From the NCBI RefSeq assembly GCF_041435055.1, contig NZ_CP108002.1, positions 2,728,001 to 2,792,000 on the forward strand: DNA of 64,000 nt, in the 5' to 3' direction. Source of the stretch: Streptomyces sp. NBC_00341 (GTDB taxonomy: Bacteria > Actinomycetota > Actinomycetes > Streptomycetales > Streptomycetaceae). Shown piece after piece: positions 16,936 to 25,373 of this stretch; within the stretch, counting starts at the first letter, position 1; each line of letters opens with the position of its first letter. The translations under genes were made by a program, and so were the position numbers. The notes under the pieces were generated by a model that saw only the letters and a program-made list of their open reading frames with translations, made no database searches and had not been told where the DNA came from.

Positions 16936-17675
16936 GCGATGGTCCTGCCCTTGGCCAGGTCCTCGTGGTTGTCGATCTCCACCCACTTGATGTCGCCGAT
17001 CGGCTCCACGTCGACCTTGAAGCCGCGGTTGACGAGCTCCTGGTAGCCGTCCTCGTAGTAGAGGTCCGGGTCCCGCTCGAAGGTGGTCTTCAGCACGTCG
17101 GCCAGCTCCGCGGCCGCCTCGCCCTCGATGAGGGTGACACCGATGTACTCGCCGGTGGCCTCGGCCGGGTCCATCAGCTTGGTGATCCGCTGGACGCCCT
17201 TGCCCTCCTCGACGACGACCTTCATCTCCTCGTCGGCGAGCTTCTTCACCGTGTCGAGGGCGAGGATGATCTTCTTGCCGTCGCCGCGGGCGGCCAGCAG
17301 CGTCTTCTCCACGGAGACGGGGTGCACGGTGTCGCCGTTGGCGAGGATCACGCCGTCCTTGAGGGCGTCACGGCCGCACCAGAGGGAGTAGGCGTTGTTC
17401 CACTCCTCGGCCTTGTCGTTGTCGATCAGCGTGAGGGTGACGCCGTACTTGGCCTCCAGGGCGGCCTTGCGCTCGTACAGGGCCTCCTTGCGGTAGCCCA
17501 CGATGATCGCGACCTCGGTCAGACCGACCTCGGCGAAGTTGCCCAGGGTCAGGTCGACGACGGTCAGGCTCTCCTCGTTCCCCTCGGGGCCGACCGGCAC
17601 CAGGGCCTTGGGCAGCGTGTCGGTGTAGGGGCGCAGACGACGGCCTGCGCCGGCCGCGAGAATCATGCCGATCAT
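16923..17675 (-). CDS. Sugar/polyol-phosphate nucleotidyltransferase (phosphocholine cytidylyltransferase-like)
   Basis: This 250-residue protein is a single nucleotidyltransferase domain. It has the N-terminal signature MILAAGAGRRLRPYTDTLPK and residues GNEESLTVVDLTLGNFAEVG, then NNAYSLWCGRDALKDGVILANGD (metal-binding Asp) and DIKWVEIDNHEDLAKG at the C-terminus. This pattern resembles CTP-using LicC-type and inositol/choline-phosphate cytidylyltransferases more than RmlA or GalU. ATG at 17675 has AAGGAG upstream. It lies 99 bases downstream of galU and overlaps the dehydrogenase gene that follows. The nucleotide and substrate are inferred. Confidence 0.75.
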   Translation of the reverse strand: MIGMILAAGAGRRLRPYTDTLPKALVPVGPEGNEESLTVVDLTLGNFAEVGLTEVAIIVGYRKEALYERKAALEAKYGVTLTLIDNDKAEEWNNAYSLWCGRDALKDGVILANGDTVHPVSVEKTLLAARGDGKKIILALDTVKKLADEEMKVVVEEGKGVQRITKLMDPAEATGEYIGVTLIEGEAAAELADVLKTTFERDPDLYYEDGYQELVNRGFKVDVEPIGDIKWVEIDNHEDLAKGRTIACQY

Positions 17676-17774
17676 GGGGGTTCTCCTTGTTCCTTGGTGG
17701 GCCTTGGTGGGCCTTGGTGCGGGTGTCCCGGGTGATGGGTCCGGGTGCTGTACGGGAACGGCCCCGACAGCCTC

Positions 17775-18665
17775 TCAGAGCTCGGCCGCCACGTAACCAC
17801 GCAGCCAGCTACGGAAGTCGGGGCCCAGGTCCTCGCGCTCGCAGGCGAGTCTGACGATGGCCCGCAGATAGTCGCCCCGGTCGCCGGTGTCGTAGCGGCG
17901 GCCGCGGAAGACGACGCCGTGGACGGGGCCGCCGAGCCGCTCGTCGACGGCCAGTTGCTGGAGCGCGTCCGTCAGCTGGATCTCGCCGCCCCGGCCCGGC
18001 TCCGTCTCGCGCAGCACGCCGAAGACCGCGGGGTCCAGGACGTAGCGTCCGATGACGGCGAGGTTGCTGGGCGCCTCGCCCGGGTCCGGCTTCTCGACCA
18101 GGCCGGTGACCCGGACCACGTCGTCCTGCGCGGTGGCCTCGACCGCGGCGCAGCCGTACAGGTGGATCTGCTCGGGCGCCACCTCCATCAGCGCGACGAC
18201 GCTGCCGCCCTCGCGCTCCTGGATCTCGGTCATCCGCGCCAGCAGCGGGTCGCGCGGGTCGATCAGGTCGTCGCCCAGGAGCACCGCGAACGGCTCGTCG
18301 CCCACATGGGGCTCCGCGCACAGGACGGCGTGGCCGAGGCCGCGCGGGTCGCCCTGGCGGACGTAGTGCATGGTCGCCAGGTCGCTGGACTCCTGGACCC
18401 GGACCAGCCGCTCGTCGTCGCCCTTGCGGGTCAGCGCCGACTCCAGCTCGTAGTTCCGGTCGAAGTGGTCCTCCAGGGCGCGCTTGTTGCGCCCGGTGAT
18501 CATCAGCACGTCGCTCAGTCCCGCGGCGGCGGCCTCCTCCACGACGTACTGGATCGCCGGCTTGTCGACCACCGGCAGCATCTCCTTGGGAGTCGCCTTC
18601 GTCGCCGGCAGGAACCGGGTACCGAGCCCGGCGGCCGGTATGACTGCCTTCTGGATCTTGCGCAT
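17775..18665 (-). CDS. galU: UTP-glucose-1-phosphate uridylyltransferase
   Basis: GalU makes UDP-glucose from UTP and glucose-1-phosphate. The 296-residue protein has KAVIPAAGLGTRFLPATKATPKEMLPVVDKPAIQYVVEEA at the N-terminus, LGDDLIDP, GLVEKPDPGEAPSNLAVIGRYVL and RYDTGDRGDYLRAIV, all typical of GalU. UDP-glucose would feed GalE and the glycosyltransferases nearby. It follows the rne terminator, so it probably has its own promoter and may lead a three-gene operon with the nucleotidyltransferase and dehydrogenase genes. Confidence 0.94.
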   Translation of the reverse strand: MRKIQKAVIPAAGLGTRFLPATKATPKEMLPVVDKPAIQYVVEEAAAAGLSDVLMITGRNKRALEDHFDRNYELESALTRKGDDERLVRVQESSDLATMHYVRQGDPRGLGHAVLCAEPHVGDEPFAVLLGDDLIDPRDPLLARMTEIQEREGGSVVALMEVAPEQIHLYGCAAVEATAQDDVVRVTGLVEKPDPGEAPSNLAVIGRYVLDPAVFGVLRETEPGRGGEIQLTDALQQLAVDERLGGPVHGVVFRGRRYDTGDRGDYLRAIVRLACEREDLGPDFRSWLRGYVAAEL

Positions 18666-18716
18666 GTACTCAGACTTCCGTGTCCACGGGGCGGTTGTGG
18701 TGCGCCGGGGGCGGCA

Positions 18717-18763
18717 GTACGCAGCCGGGCCGGTTCCTGTGGGGAACCGGTCCGGCTGCGTAC
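18717..18763 (-). terminator. Strong rne terminator
   Basis: Twenty-one-base arms beginning gtacgcagccgg and ending ccggctgcgtac pair with one mismatch around a five-base loop. The hairpin starts 22 bases downstream of the rne stop (18785). Confidence 0.88.
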
Positions 18764-18784
18764 GGGCACACGGTGCGAGGCCGG

Positions 18785-21700
18785 TCAGACCTCGTCCGCC
18801 GAAGCGGTGACGGAGGACGGCGCCTGCTGCTCCGCCGCCACCGTCTTCTTCGCTGCCGCCTTCTTGGCCGTCGTCTTCTTCGCGGCGGTCTTCTTGGCGG
18901 CCGTCTTCGTGGTGGTCGCCTTCTTCGTGGCCGCCTTCTTGGCCGTGGCCTTCTTGGCGGTCTTGCGGGCCGCCTTCTTGGCCGGTGCGGCGTCGGACTC
19001 GGCGTCGGCGTCGCCCGCGGGCGCCGCCTCGGCCTCGGGCTCGGCCTTGGGCTCGGCCTCGGTGGAGGCCGTCACCACGACGGTCGCGGCCTCTTCGGTG
19101 CCTGCCGGAGAGCCTGCGGGCGCGGTGGCCTTGCGGGTCGCCCGGCGACGGGCCCGCGGCGGTGCGGCCGGCTCCTCTGCCGGGACCTCCACGTGCGGAG
19201 CCTCGGCGACCGGGTCCTCCGCGGCGACCGGGTCGGCGTCGGAGACCGGCGCCTGGACGGCCGCGGCCGGCTCGGCCACCGGCTCCGCCGGAGCAGGCGA
19301 ACCCGCCGGGGCGGTCGCCTTGCGGGTCGCACGACGGCGCGTGCGGCCCTGGGGCGCCTCGGCGGCCGGGGCCTCCTCGGCAACCGGCTCCGGGACGGCC
19401 TCTGGCTGCGGCTCGGGCGCCACGACGGGCTCCGGCTCCGCGACCGGCTCGGCCGCCTGAGCGGGCGCGGACGCCTGCTTCGGTGCACCGGCAGGGGCGG
19501 TCGCCTTGCGGGTCGCCCGGCGACGGCCACGGCCGCGCCCTGCTGCCGCCTCGGCCTCTGCCGGACTGCTGTACAGCTCCTCGTCCGCGACGAACTCCGG
19601 CTCGGGCAGCGCCAGCGGGGCGGCGACCTCGGCCGCCACCTCGGCCTCGGTCTCGGTCTCGTCGTCGTGATCCTGCTCGTGCTCGTGGCCGTGCTCGTGC
19701 TCGTGGTCCTGGCCGGAACCGCCCCGGCGCTTCTTGGACCGCTTGCCGTTGCCGCCGCCACCGCCCACCGAGGTGGGCTGCTCCATGTGCACGATCACGC
19801 CGCGCCCGTTGCAGTGGACGCAGGTCTCGGAGAAGGACTCCAGCAGACCCTGTCCGACCCGCTTACGGGTCATCTGGACCAGGCCCAGCGAGGTGACCTC
19901 CGCGACCTGGTGCTTCGTACGGTCGCGTCCCAGGCACTCCAGGAGGCGCCGCAGCACCAGGTCCCGGTTGGACTCCAGCACCATGTCGATGAAGTCGACG
20001 ACGACGATGCCGCCGAGGTCGCGCAGCCGCAGCTGGCGCACGATCTCCTCGGCCGCCTCCAGGTTGTTCTTGGTGACGGTCTCCTCGAGGTTGCCGCCCT
20101 GACCGGTGAACTTGCCGGTGTTGACGTCGACGACGACCATCGCCTCGGTCTTGTCGATCACCAGCGAGCCACCGCTCGGCAGGTAGACCTTGCGGTCCAG
20201 CGCCTTCATGAGCTGCTCGTCGATCCGGTAGGTCGCGAAGATGTCGACCTCTGAGGTCCACCGCGACAGCCGGTCCGTCAGGTCGGGCGCCACGTGCGAG
20301 ACGTAGCCGTGGATGGTGTCCCACGCCTCGTTGCCGCTGACGATGACCTTGGAGAAGTCCTCGTTGAAGATGTCGCGGACGACCCGGACGGTCATGTCCG
20401 GCTCGCCGTAGAGCAGCGTCGGCGCGTTGGAGCTGCCGCTGCTCTTCGACTTCTTCTGGATGTCCTCCCACTGTCCCTGGAGCCGCTCGACGTCGCGGCG
20501 CAGCTCGTCCTCGCTGGCGCCCTCCGCGGCGGTGCGGACGATGACGCCCGCGTCCTCGGGGACGATCTTCTTGAGGATGGTCTTGAGCCGGGCGCGCTCG
20601 GTGTCGGGCAGCTTGCGGCTGATCCCGGTCATCGAGCCCTCGGGCACGTAGACCAGGTAACGGCCGGGCAGCGAGACCTGGCTGGTGAGGCGGGCGCCCT
20701 TGTGGCCGATCGGGTCCTTCGTCACCTGGACGAGGACGGACTGGCCGGACTTGAGCGCGGTCTCGATGCGGCGCGGCCCGTGGGCCATGCCGAGCGCCTC
20801 GAAGTTGACCTCACCGGCGTACAGGACGGCGTTGCGGCCCTTGCCGATGTCGACGAAGGCGGCCTCCATGGACGGCAGGACGTTCTGGACCTTGCCCAGG
20901 TAGACGTTGCCGACGTAGCTGGTGGCCTGCTCCTTGTTGACGTAGTGCTCGACGAGCACGTTGTCCTCGAGGACGCCGATCTGGGTGCGCTCGCCGCTCT
21001 GGCGGACGACCATGACGCGCTCGACGGCCTCGCGGCGGGCCAGGAACTCGGCCTCCGTGATGATCGGGACCCGGCGGCGGCCCTGCTCGCGGCCCTCGCG
21101 GCGGCGCTGCTTCTTGGCCTCCATACGCGTCGAGCCCTTGATGGACTGGACCTCGTCGAAGCCGGTGCCGGGCTCGCGCTCGGCTTCCTTCTTACGGGGC
21201 TCGCGGACCTTGACGACCGTGCGCTCCGGGTCGTCCGTGCCGTTCTCGGCGTCGGACGAGGAGTCACCGCTGCGACGGCGACGGCGACGGCGGCGACGGC
21301 TGCTGCTCGAACCGGCGGCGCCGGAGTCGTTGTCGTCGTCGTGGTCGTGGTCGTCGTGGTCGCCCTCGTCCTCGGACTCGTGGGCGCGCTCCTGCTCGTC
21401 CTCCGAGCGGTCCGAACGGTGGTCCGAGGTGAAGGTGTCTTCGGTGGGCTGCTGCTGCTCCGTGCTCTCGTCCTCCGCGGACTCACCGCGACGGCGGCGA
21501 CGGCCACCGCGACGGCGGCGGCGCGAGGGCCGGTCACCGTACTCGTCGGTGTCCTCGCCGTCGTGCTCCGCGTCGTGCTCGCCCGAAGGCTCGTCCTCCT
21601 GCGCGGCCTGCTCCTCCACCGGGGCGGCGGCCGGAGCGGGTGCGGCGGCGGGCTCGGCCTCCGCGGCCTCACCGCGACGGCGGCGACGGCGGCGCGAACC

Positions 21701-22912
21701 GCCCTGCGGGGCCTCCACGGGGGCGGCTGCCTCGGCGACCGGGGTCTGCTCCTCGGTCGTCCCGATCTCTTCCTCGGGCTCCTCTTCGTGCGTGCCGGTC
21801 CCAGCGGCGGCGGCCGCGGCAGCGGTCTCCGGGGTCTGGAACATCGGCTCGGAGAAGACCGGGGCCTGGAACACGGCGACGGCGGGGCGGGCGGCGCCGC
21901 GGCTCCTGCGCACGGGCTCCTCGACCTTGCCGGTGAACTCGGGGCGGCCCGCGGCGGCGGTGGCGCGGCGGCGCTGGCGGCCGCGCGGGGCGGCCTCCTC
22001 GACCTCCGCGGTCTCGGCTGCCAGCTCCTCGACGGCGGTCTCGGGCAGGCTCTCGCCGGTCTGGACCTCGGTGCGCTCCTCCGCGGCCTGCGGGGCACCG
22101 GCCGGGGAGGTGGCCTTGCGGACGGCACGGCGCCGGCCGCGCGGGGCCTCGGCCGGCTCGGCCGGTTCGGCAGCCGGGGCGGCCTCCTCCGGCTCGGCAG
22201 CGGCGACGGGCTCGGCGGTCTCGGTACGGGTGGCCTGCGGCGCACCGGCCGGGGCGGAGGCCCTGCGGCGGGCACGGCCGCGCGGCGCCTCCGCGACGGG
22301 CTCGGGGCTCGCCTCCGCGGCGGGCTCCTCGACGATCTCCACAGCCTCAGCAGCCTGCGGAGCACCCGCCGGGGCGGTGGCCTTACGGGACGCACGACGA
22401 CGCGCACGCGGCGCCTCGACCGGCTCAGCCGCGACGGGCTCTGCGGCCACGGCGGCGGGCTCCTCGACGATCTCCACAGCCTCAGCGGCCTGCGGAGCAC
22501 CCGCCGGAGCGGTCGCCTTACGGGACGCACGACGACGCGCACGCGGCGCCTCGACCGGCTCGGCCGGCTCAGCCGCGACCGGCTCAGCGGCCACAGCGGG
22601 CTCCTCGACGATCTCCACAGCCTCAGCGGCCTGCGGAGCACCCGCCGGAGCGGTCGCCTTGCGGACCGCGCGGCGGCGGGCCCGGACGGGCGGGGCTGCC
22701 TCGGTCTCGGTCGCGTTCTCGGTGCTGGGGTCCGACTCTCCGGCGTCAACGGCCGGTATGGCCGACGCGCCGGCCACACCCGGTGCGCCGCCCGAGGGCG
22801 GGCCGGCCGGGCGGGACGCCGCACGGCGCCTGCGGCGCGGCGGCAGCTTGTCCCCGGGGGTGTTGCTGTCTTCTGCGTTCCCGGTCGTGCCGGGTTCGGT
22901 GGGCTCTTGCAT
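18785..22912 (-). CDS. rne: Ribonuclease E/G with very long repetitive extensions
   Basis: This endonuclease starts mRNA decay and matures rRNA. The 1375-residue protein (ATG at 22912, MQEPTEPGTTGN; the frame to 23050 is non-conserved) has a central catalytic core at ~615-1050. The core has an S1 domain (YVGNVYLGKVQNVLPSMEAA), catalytic aspartates in MVVVDVNTGKF (~924) and VVVDFIDMV (~970), and the zinc-link CVHCNGRG (~1030). The N-terminal ~600 residues are repeats of an Arg-rich block followed by KATAPAGAP and AAEAVEIVEEP, plus Arg clusters and acidic His/Asp stretches. The C-terminal part repeats RRRATRKATAPAG and ends in a histone-like AAKKTAAKKT tail. Core-central architecture with scaffolds on both sides is known in Streptomyces RNase E. 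Confidence 0.95.
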   Translation of the reverse strand: MQEPTEPGTTGNAEDSNTPGDKLPPRRRRRAASRPAGPPSGGAPGVAGASAIPAVDAGESDPSTENATETEAAPPVRARRRAVRKATAPAGAPQAAEAVEIVEEPAVAAEPVAAEPAEPVEAPRARRRASRKATAPAGAPQAAEAVEIVEEPAAVAAEPVAAEPVEAPRARRRASRKATAPAGAPQAAEAVEIVEEPAAEASPEPVAEAPRGRARRRASAPAGAPQATRTETAEPVAAAEPEEAAPAAEPAEPAEAPRGRRRAVRKATSPAGAPQAAEERTEVQTGESLPETAVEELAAETAEVEEAAPRGRQRRRATAAAGRPEFTGKVEEPVRRSRGAARPAVAVFQAPVFSEPMFQTPETAAAAAAAGTGTHEEEPEEEIGTTEEQTPVAEAAAPVEAPQGGSRRRRRRRGEAAEAEPAAAPAPAAAPVEEQAAQEDEPSGEHDAEHDGEDTDEYGDRPSRRRRRGGRRRRRGESAEDESTEQQQPTEDTFTSDHRSDRSEDEQERAHESEDEGDHDDHDHDDDNDSGAAGSSSSRRRRRRRRRSGDSSSDAENGTDDPERTVVKVREPRKKEAEREPGTGFDEVQSIKGSTRMEAKKQRRREGREQGRRRVPIITEAEFLARREAVERVMVVRQSGERTQIGVLEDNVLVEHYVNKEQATSYVGNVYLGKVQNVLPSMEAAFVDIGKGRNAVLYAGEVNFEALGMAHGPRRIETALKSGQSVLVQVTKDPIGHKGARLTSQVSLPGRYLVYVPEGSMTGISRKLPDTERARLKTILKKIVPEDAGVIVRTAAEGASEDELRRDVERLQGQWEDIQKKSKSSGSSNAPTLLYGEPDMTVRVVRDIFNEDFSKVIVSGNEAWDTIHGYVSHVAPDLTDRLSRWTSEVDIFATYRIDEQLMKALDRKVYLPSGGSLVIDKTEAMVVVDVNTGKFTGQGGNLEETVTKNNLEAAEEIVRQLRLRDLGGIVVVDFIDMVLESNRDLVLRRLLECLGRDRTKHQVAEVTSLGLVQMTRKRVGQGLLESFSETCVHCNGRGVIVHMEQPTSVGGGGGNGKRSKKRRGGSGQDHEHEHGHEHEQDHDDETETEAEVAAEVAAPLALPEPEFVADEELYSSPAEAEAAAGRGRGRRRATRKATAPAGAPKQASAPAQAAEPVAEPEPVVAPEPQPEAVPEPVAEEAPAAEAPQGRTRRRATRKATAPAGSPAPAEPVAEPAAAVQAPVSDADPVAAEDPVAEAPHVEVPAEEPAAPPRARRRATRKATAPAGSPAGTEEAATVVVTASTEAEPKAEPEAEAAPAGDADAESDAAPAKKAARKTAKKATAKKAATKKATTTKTAAKKTAAKKTTAKKAAAKKTVAAEQQAPSSVTASADEV
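22300..22690. repeat. Near-identical tandem DNA repeats inside the rne N-terminal extension
   Basis: Three copies of a ~105-120-base unit encode an Arg-rich block, KATAPAGAP, then AAEAVEIVEEP and an Ala/Glu/Pro linker, and are nearly identical at the DNA level. More diverged copies lie to the left (to ~22080) and in the C-terminal part of the gene (19080-19530). Confidence 0.85.
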
Positions 22913-23143
22913 GCGGGCGGTTCTCCCGTCGCGCTCCCGGGCGCCGCGTCTGATTCCGGTCCGGCACGGTCCGCATGTGTAAGCGGTACCGCCGTCCGGG
23001 GCGCGGGCGCCGCACGGGGGCTGAATGTCTGGCTCGCCGGTTCCGTACACGGTGTGCGCACGGCCTGGCGAAAGTCTTATGGGTCTGCGCGCGGCCCGGA
23101 CCAGGTGGCTACCCAGTCCGAGGGCTGCGCTACAACGACCGCC

Positions 23144-23968
23144 TTACGCGGTGCCCGCACCTTCCGGCGCCGTCGCGACGGCGGTCCCGGTGGCCGTGGG
23201 TAGCACGGCCGGGGCTGCCTCGCGGTCAGGCGCGAGCGGGTCGGTCACCGTGCCGGACTCCTCGTCGAAGAGCCCCTGCGCCAGCCTGGTCACCGCAGCG
23301 GGGACAGGCGGCGCCAGGTCGGCCACAACGCGGAGACCGGACAGGACGTCGTCAGGCCGTACGGCAGGTGTCACGTGCCGAACAACCAGCCGCAGTATCG
23401 CACAGGCCTTGACCTCGGGCCTATCAGCCTGTTGATCAAGGGCCCGCAGCTCCACCACGGCGGAACGGGCGTCGAAGCTGCGCACGCCGTTCTTCGTACG
23501 GCGCTGGACCTCGACGGTCTCGGCCCCGTTGAAGGCGGCCACGGCCTTCTCGGCCTCCTCGTGGGAGACCCCGTCCAGCCGCATCTCCCAGACGGAGGCG
23601 GTCAGCCGGTCGGCGAGGCCCGAGGTGCGGGCCTCCACGGCGTCCGTGATGTCGAGCCCGTCCGGCAGCGAGTCGTTCAGCAGTTCGCGCAGGATATCTG
23701 GGTCACGCGCCTCTGTGAGGGCGATCTCCAGGAACTCGGCCTCACTACCCGTGCCGGTGGGGGCGGCATTGGCGTAGGACACCTTGGGATGCGGGGTGAA
23801 GCCCGCCGAGTAGGCCATGGGCACCTCTGAGCGGCGCAACGCCCGCTCGAAGGCACGCTGGAAGTCACGGTGACTGGTGAACCGGAGGCGGCCGCGCTTG
23901 GTGTAGCGCAGACGAACGCGCTGCACTGCCGGTGCGGGCGGCGGGCCTTCGGGCTGTCGCTTGCCCAG
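23144..23968 (-). CDS. TIGR03936 family radical-SAM-associated protein (DUF2344)
   Basis: The ~274-residue protein has the family segment RLRYTKRGRLRFTSHRDFQRAFERALRR near the N-terminus, then SEVPMAYSAGFTPHPKVSYANAAPTGTGSEAEFLEIAL. It has no catalytic motif; members are normally encoded beside, or fused to, TIGR03960 radical-SAM proteins, and such a protein lies at 27911-29839. The start is uncertain. A CTG at 23968 (MGKRQPEGPPPAPAVQR) has GAGGAG at a good distance and fits relatives I remember, while a GTG at the VQRVRLRY position (~23926) is the conservative alternative. The Ala/Pro/Thr-rich C-terminus is variable. Confidence 0.85.
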   Translation of the reverse strand: MGKRQPEGPPPAPAVQRVRLRYTKRGRLRFTSHRDFQRAFERALRRSEVPMAYSAGFTPHPKVSYANAAPTGTGSEAEFLEIALTEARDPDILRELLNDSLPDGLDITDAVEARTSGLADRLTASVWEMRLDGVSHEEAEKAVAAFNGAETVEVQRRTKNGVRSFDARSAVVELRALDQQADRPEVKACAILRLVVRHVTPAVRPDDVLSGLRVVADLAPPVPAAVTRLAQGLFDEESGTVTDPLAPDREAAPAVLPTATGTAVATAPEGAGTA

Positions 23969-24048
23969 TGGTTCTTCTCCTCGGTGCGGGGCGGACGCGG
24001 TGGCGCACCGCCCTCGAGATACGGGTGGCCCGGGGTGTCCGCTCCGGC

Positions 24049-25239
24049 TCACCCCCGCTGGGCGGCTTTCCCGCCGTGCAGGGAGATCTCTGGTTCGGGC
24101 GCCGCGCTGGGCACAGTCGTTGTACTACCCAGAGTACGCGCAACACGCCTGTCCGGTTCCCGGGGCTCGTGCACGGGCTGCCCGCCGACCAGTGCCCGCC
24201 ACGCGTCGCGGCGCGCCTGGCGCACGGTTTCGCGGGCGGTGCGCAGCGTGTCCCGGGCCGTCCGGCCCGCCGCGACGGCTGCCCGCCGGACCGGGACCCA
24301 CACGGCTCGCCGCACGAGATGCCCGACGGGGGCGCACACCGTGCGGTAGGCCCAGGCCACCGGCGCCCCGACCAGGTACCACGCCAGCCGGGCCAGTGCC
24401 CGGCCGACGGCCCGCGAGACGAATCCGGCGGCGCGCCAGGCGAACCGGAACGCGGCCACGACCTCCCGGCCCACGGGGGCGAGCACCCGTTGGTACCCCC
24501 AGACCAGCGGGGTGACGAGAGGCACCAGCACCAGGAGCCGGAGACCGGCCCACACCCCCCGGAATCCGGCGGCGACGCCACGGGCCAGCAGATCGAGGAG
24601 CCAGGCGGTGCCGTGGCCCAGCGGGGTGAGCAGTTCGCGGTACACCCACCGGGCGGGCACGACGACCAGGTGGCGGACCATCCAGGCGGCGGCCAGCCCG
24701 AGGGGCACCAGGACGTATCGCCACGCGCCCACGGCCGGCAGGACGAGGACGGCCCTGAGCAGCCATCCGATCCCCGTGAGGACGCCGCGCCCGGCGGGAG
24801 CGAGCAGCGCCAGGCACACCCAGCGCAGCCCGTGTCCGAGCGGGGTGAGGACCGCCGCGTAGAGCCAACCGAGCGGGACGACGATCCCGTACCGCACCCC
24901 GGGCACCACGACGTACCGCCAGAGCGCGGTCCACGGCCACACGAACACCGCCCAGGCCAGCCACCGGAGCCCGTGGCCCAGTGGCGTCAGCACCCACGCC
25001 CACAGCCATCCGGCCGGAACGGCCACCAGGACGTGGAACAGCCAGGACAGCGCCCGCCCCAGCGGCCGGAGCAGCGCCCGCTCCGCGGCGCGGGCGCAGG
25101 CGACGAGCGCGTCCCACACCATCCGGACCGGCAGGACGAGCACGAGGACCACGATCCGCACCGGAATCCGGACGAGGGTGGTCAGACAGCCGTCGCCGCT
25201 CTCGTACCGCGCGGGGGCCTGGTGCTCTCCGTAGTCCAT
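24049..25239 (-). CDS. Repeat-built Trp-rich membrane protein with PLGHG motifs (unknown function)
   Basis: I do not recognise this 396-residue protein. Its core (residues ~20-320) is a chain of hydrophobic segments rich in Trp, Val, Leu and Arg. They are punctuated by a motif close to W-x-Y/W-x(3)-LTPLGHG at about residues 86, 133 and 207, with weaker APVGRE and APVGHL copies at ~255 and ~305, giving a period near 47-50 residues. The C-terminal ~75 residues are hydrophilic, with an Arg-rich helix (TARDTLRTARETVRQARRDAW) and a Pro/Glu tail. ATG at 25239 is chosen; an ATG three codons earlier is possible. An IS1182 element begins 40 bases upstream and may have altered its promoter. It is not a known transporter architecture to me. 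Confidence 0.7.
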   Translation of the reverse strand: MDYGEHQAPARYESGDGCLTTLVRIPVRIVVLVLVLPVRMVWDALVACARAAERALLRPLGRALSWLFHVLVAVPAGWLWAWVLTPLGHGLRWLAWAVFVWPWTALWRYVVVPGVRYGIVVPLGWLYAAVLTPLGHGLRWVCLALLAPAGRGVLTGIGWLLRAVLVLPAVGAWRYVLVPLGLAAAWMVRHLVVVPARWVYRELLTPLGHGTAWLLDLLARGVAAGFRGVWAGLRLLVLVPLVTPLVWGYQRVLAPVGREVVAAFRFAWRAAGFVSRAVGRALARLAWYLVGAPVAWAYRTVCAPVGHLVRRAVWVPVRRAAVAAGRTARDTLRTARETVRQARRDAWRALVGGQPVHEPREPDRRVARTLGSTTTVPSAAPEPEISLHGGKAAQRG

Positions 25240-25253
25240 GCACCCCATGACGC

Positions 25254-25278
25254 GAAGGCCCGGCCCCGGGGTTTCCCG
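25254..25278. terminator. Left half of an IS-split hairpin (probable lysE terminator) with left target duplication
   Basis: The arm gaaggcccggcc (25254-25265) is exactly complementary to ggccgggccttc at 27083-27094 on the far side of the IS. The adjoining 13 bases ccggggtttcccg (25266-25278) are repeated at 27070-27082. Together they rebuild one hairpin downstream of the LysE-family gene. Confidence 0.8.
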
Positions 25279-25308
25279 ACGCTGTTGGTTAATTCGGGCC
25301 TGTGCGTG

Positions 25309-25351
25309 ACGTCGGCCCTCAAGACCCGGTTGTGGTCTTGAGGGCCGACGT
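25309..25351. other. Hairpin near the left end of the IS
   Basis: Perfect 18-bp arms (acgtcggccctcaagacc and its complement) around a seven-base loop lie upstream of the transposase start. Such structures protect an IS from read-through activation. Confidence 0.7.
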
Positions 25352-25373
25352 TGTCGTAATGGGGTGGGTACGG

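Noticed and set aside
17690..17725. Three copies of ccttggtgggc between galU and the nucleotidyltransferase gene
   Set aside because: A short local tandem repeat with no sign of function; likely slippage.
22080..22690. A CRISPR-like array in the rne region
   Set aside because: The repeats are in-frame protein-coding units with no unique spacers of constant size and no cas genes nearby.
20294..23203. A 969-residue open frame on the plus strand opposite rne
   Set aside because: It mirrors the GC-rich repetitive rne coding strand, has Gly/Leu/Val low complexity, no ribosome binding site and no recognisable domain.
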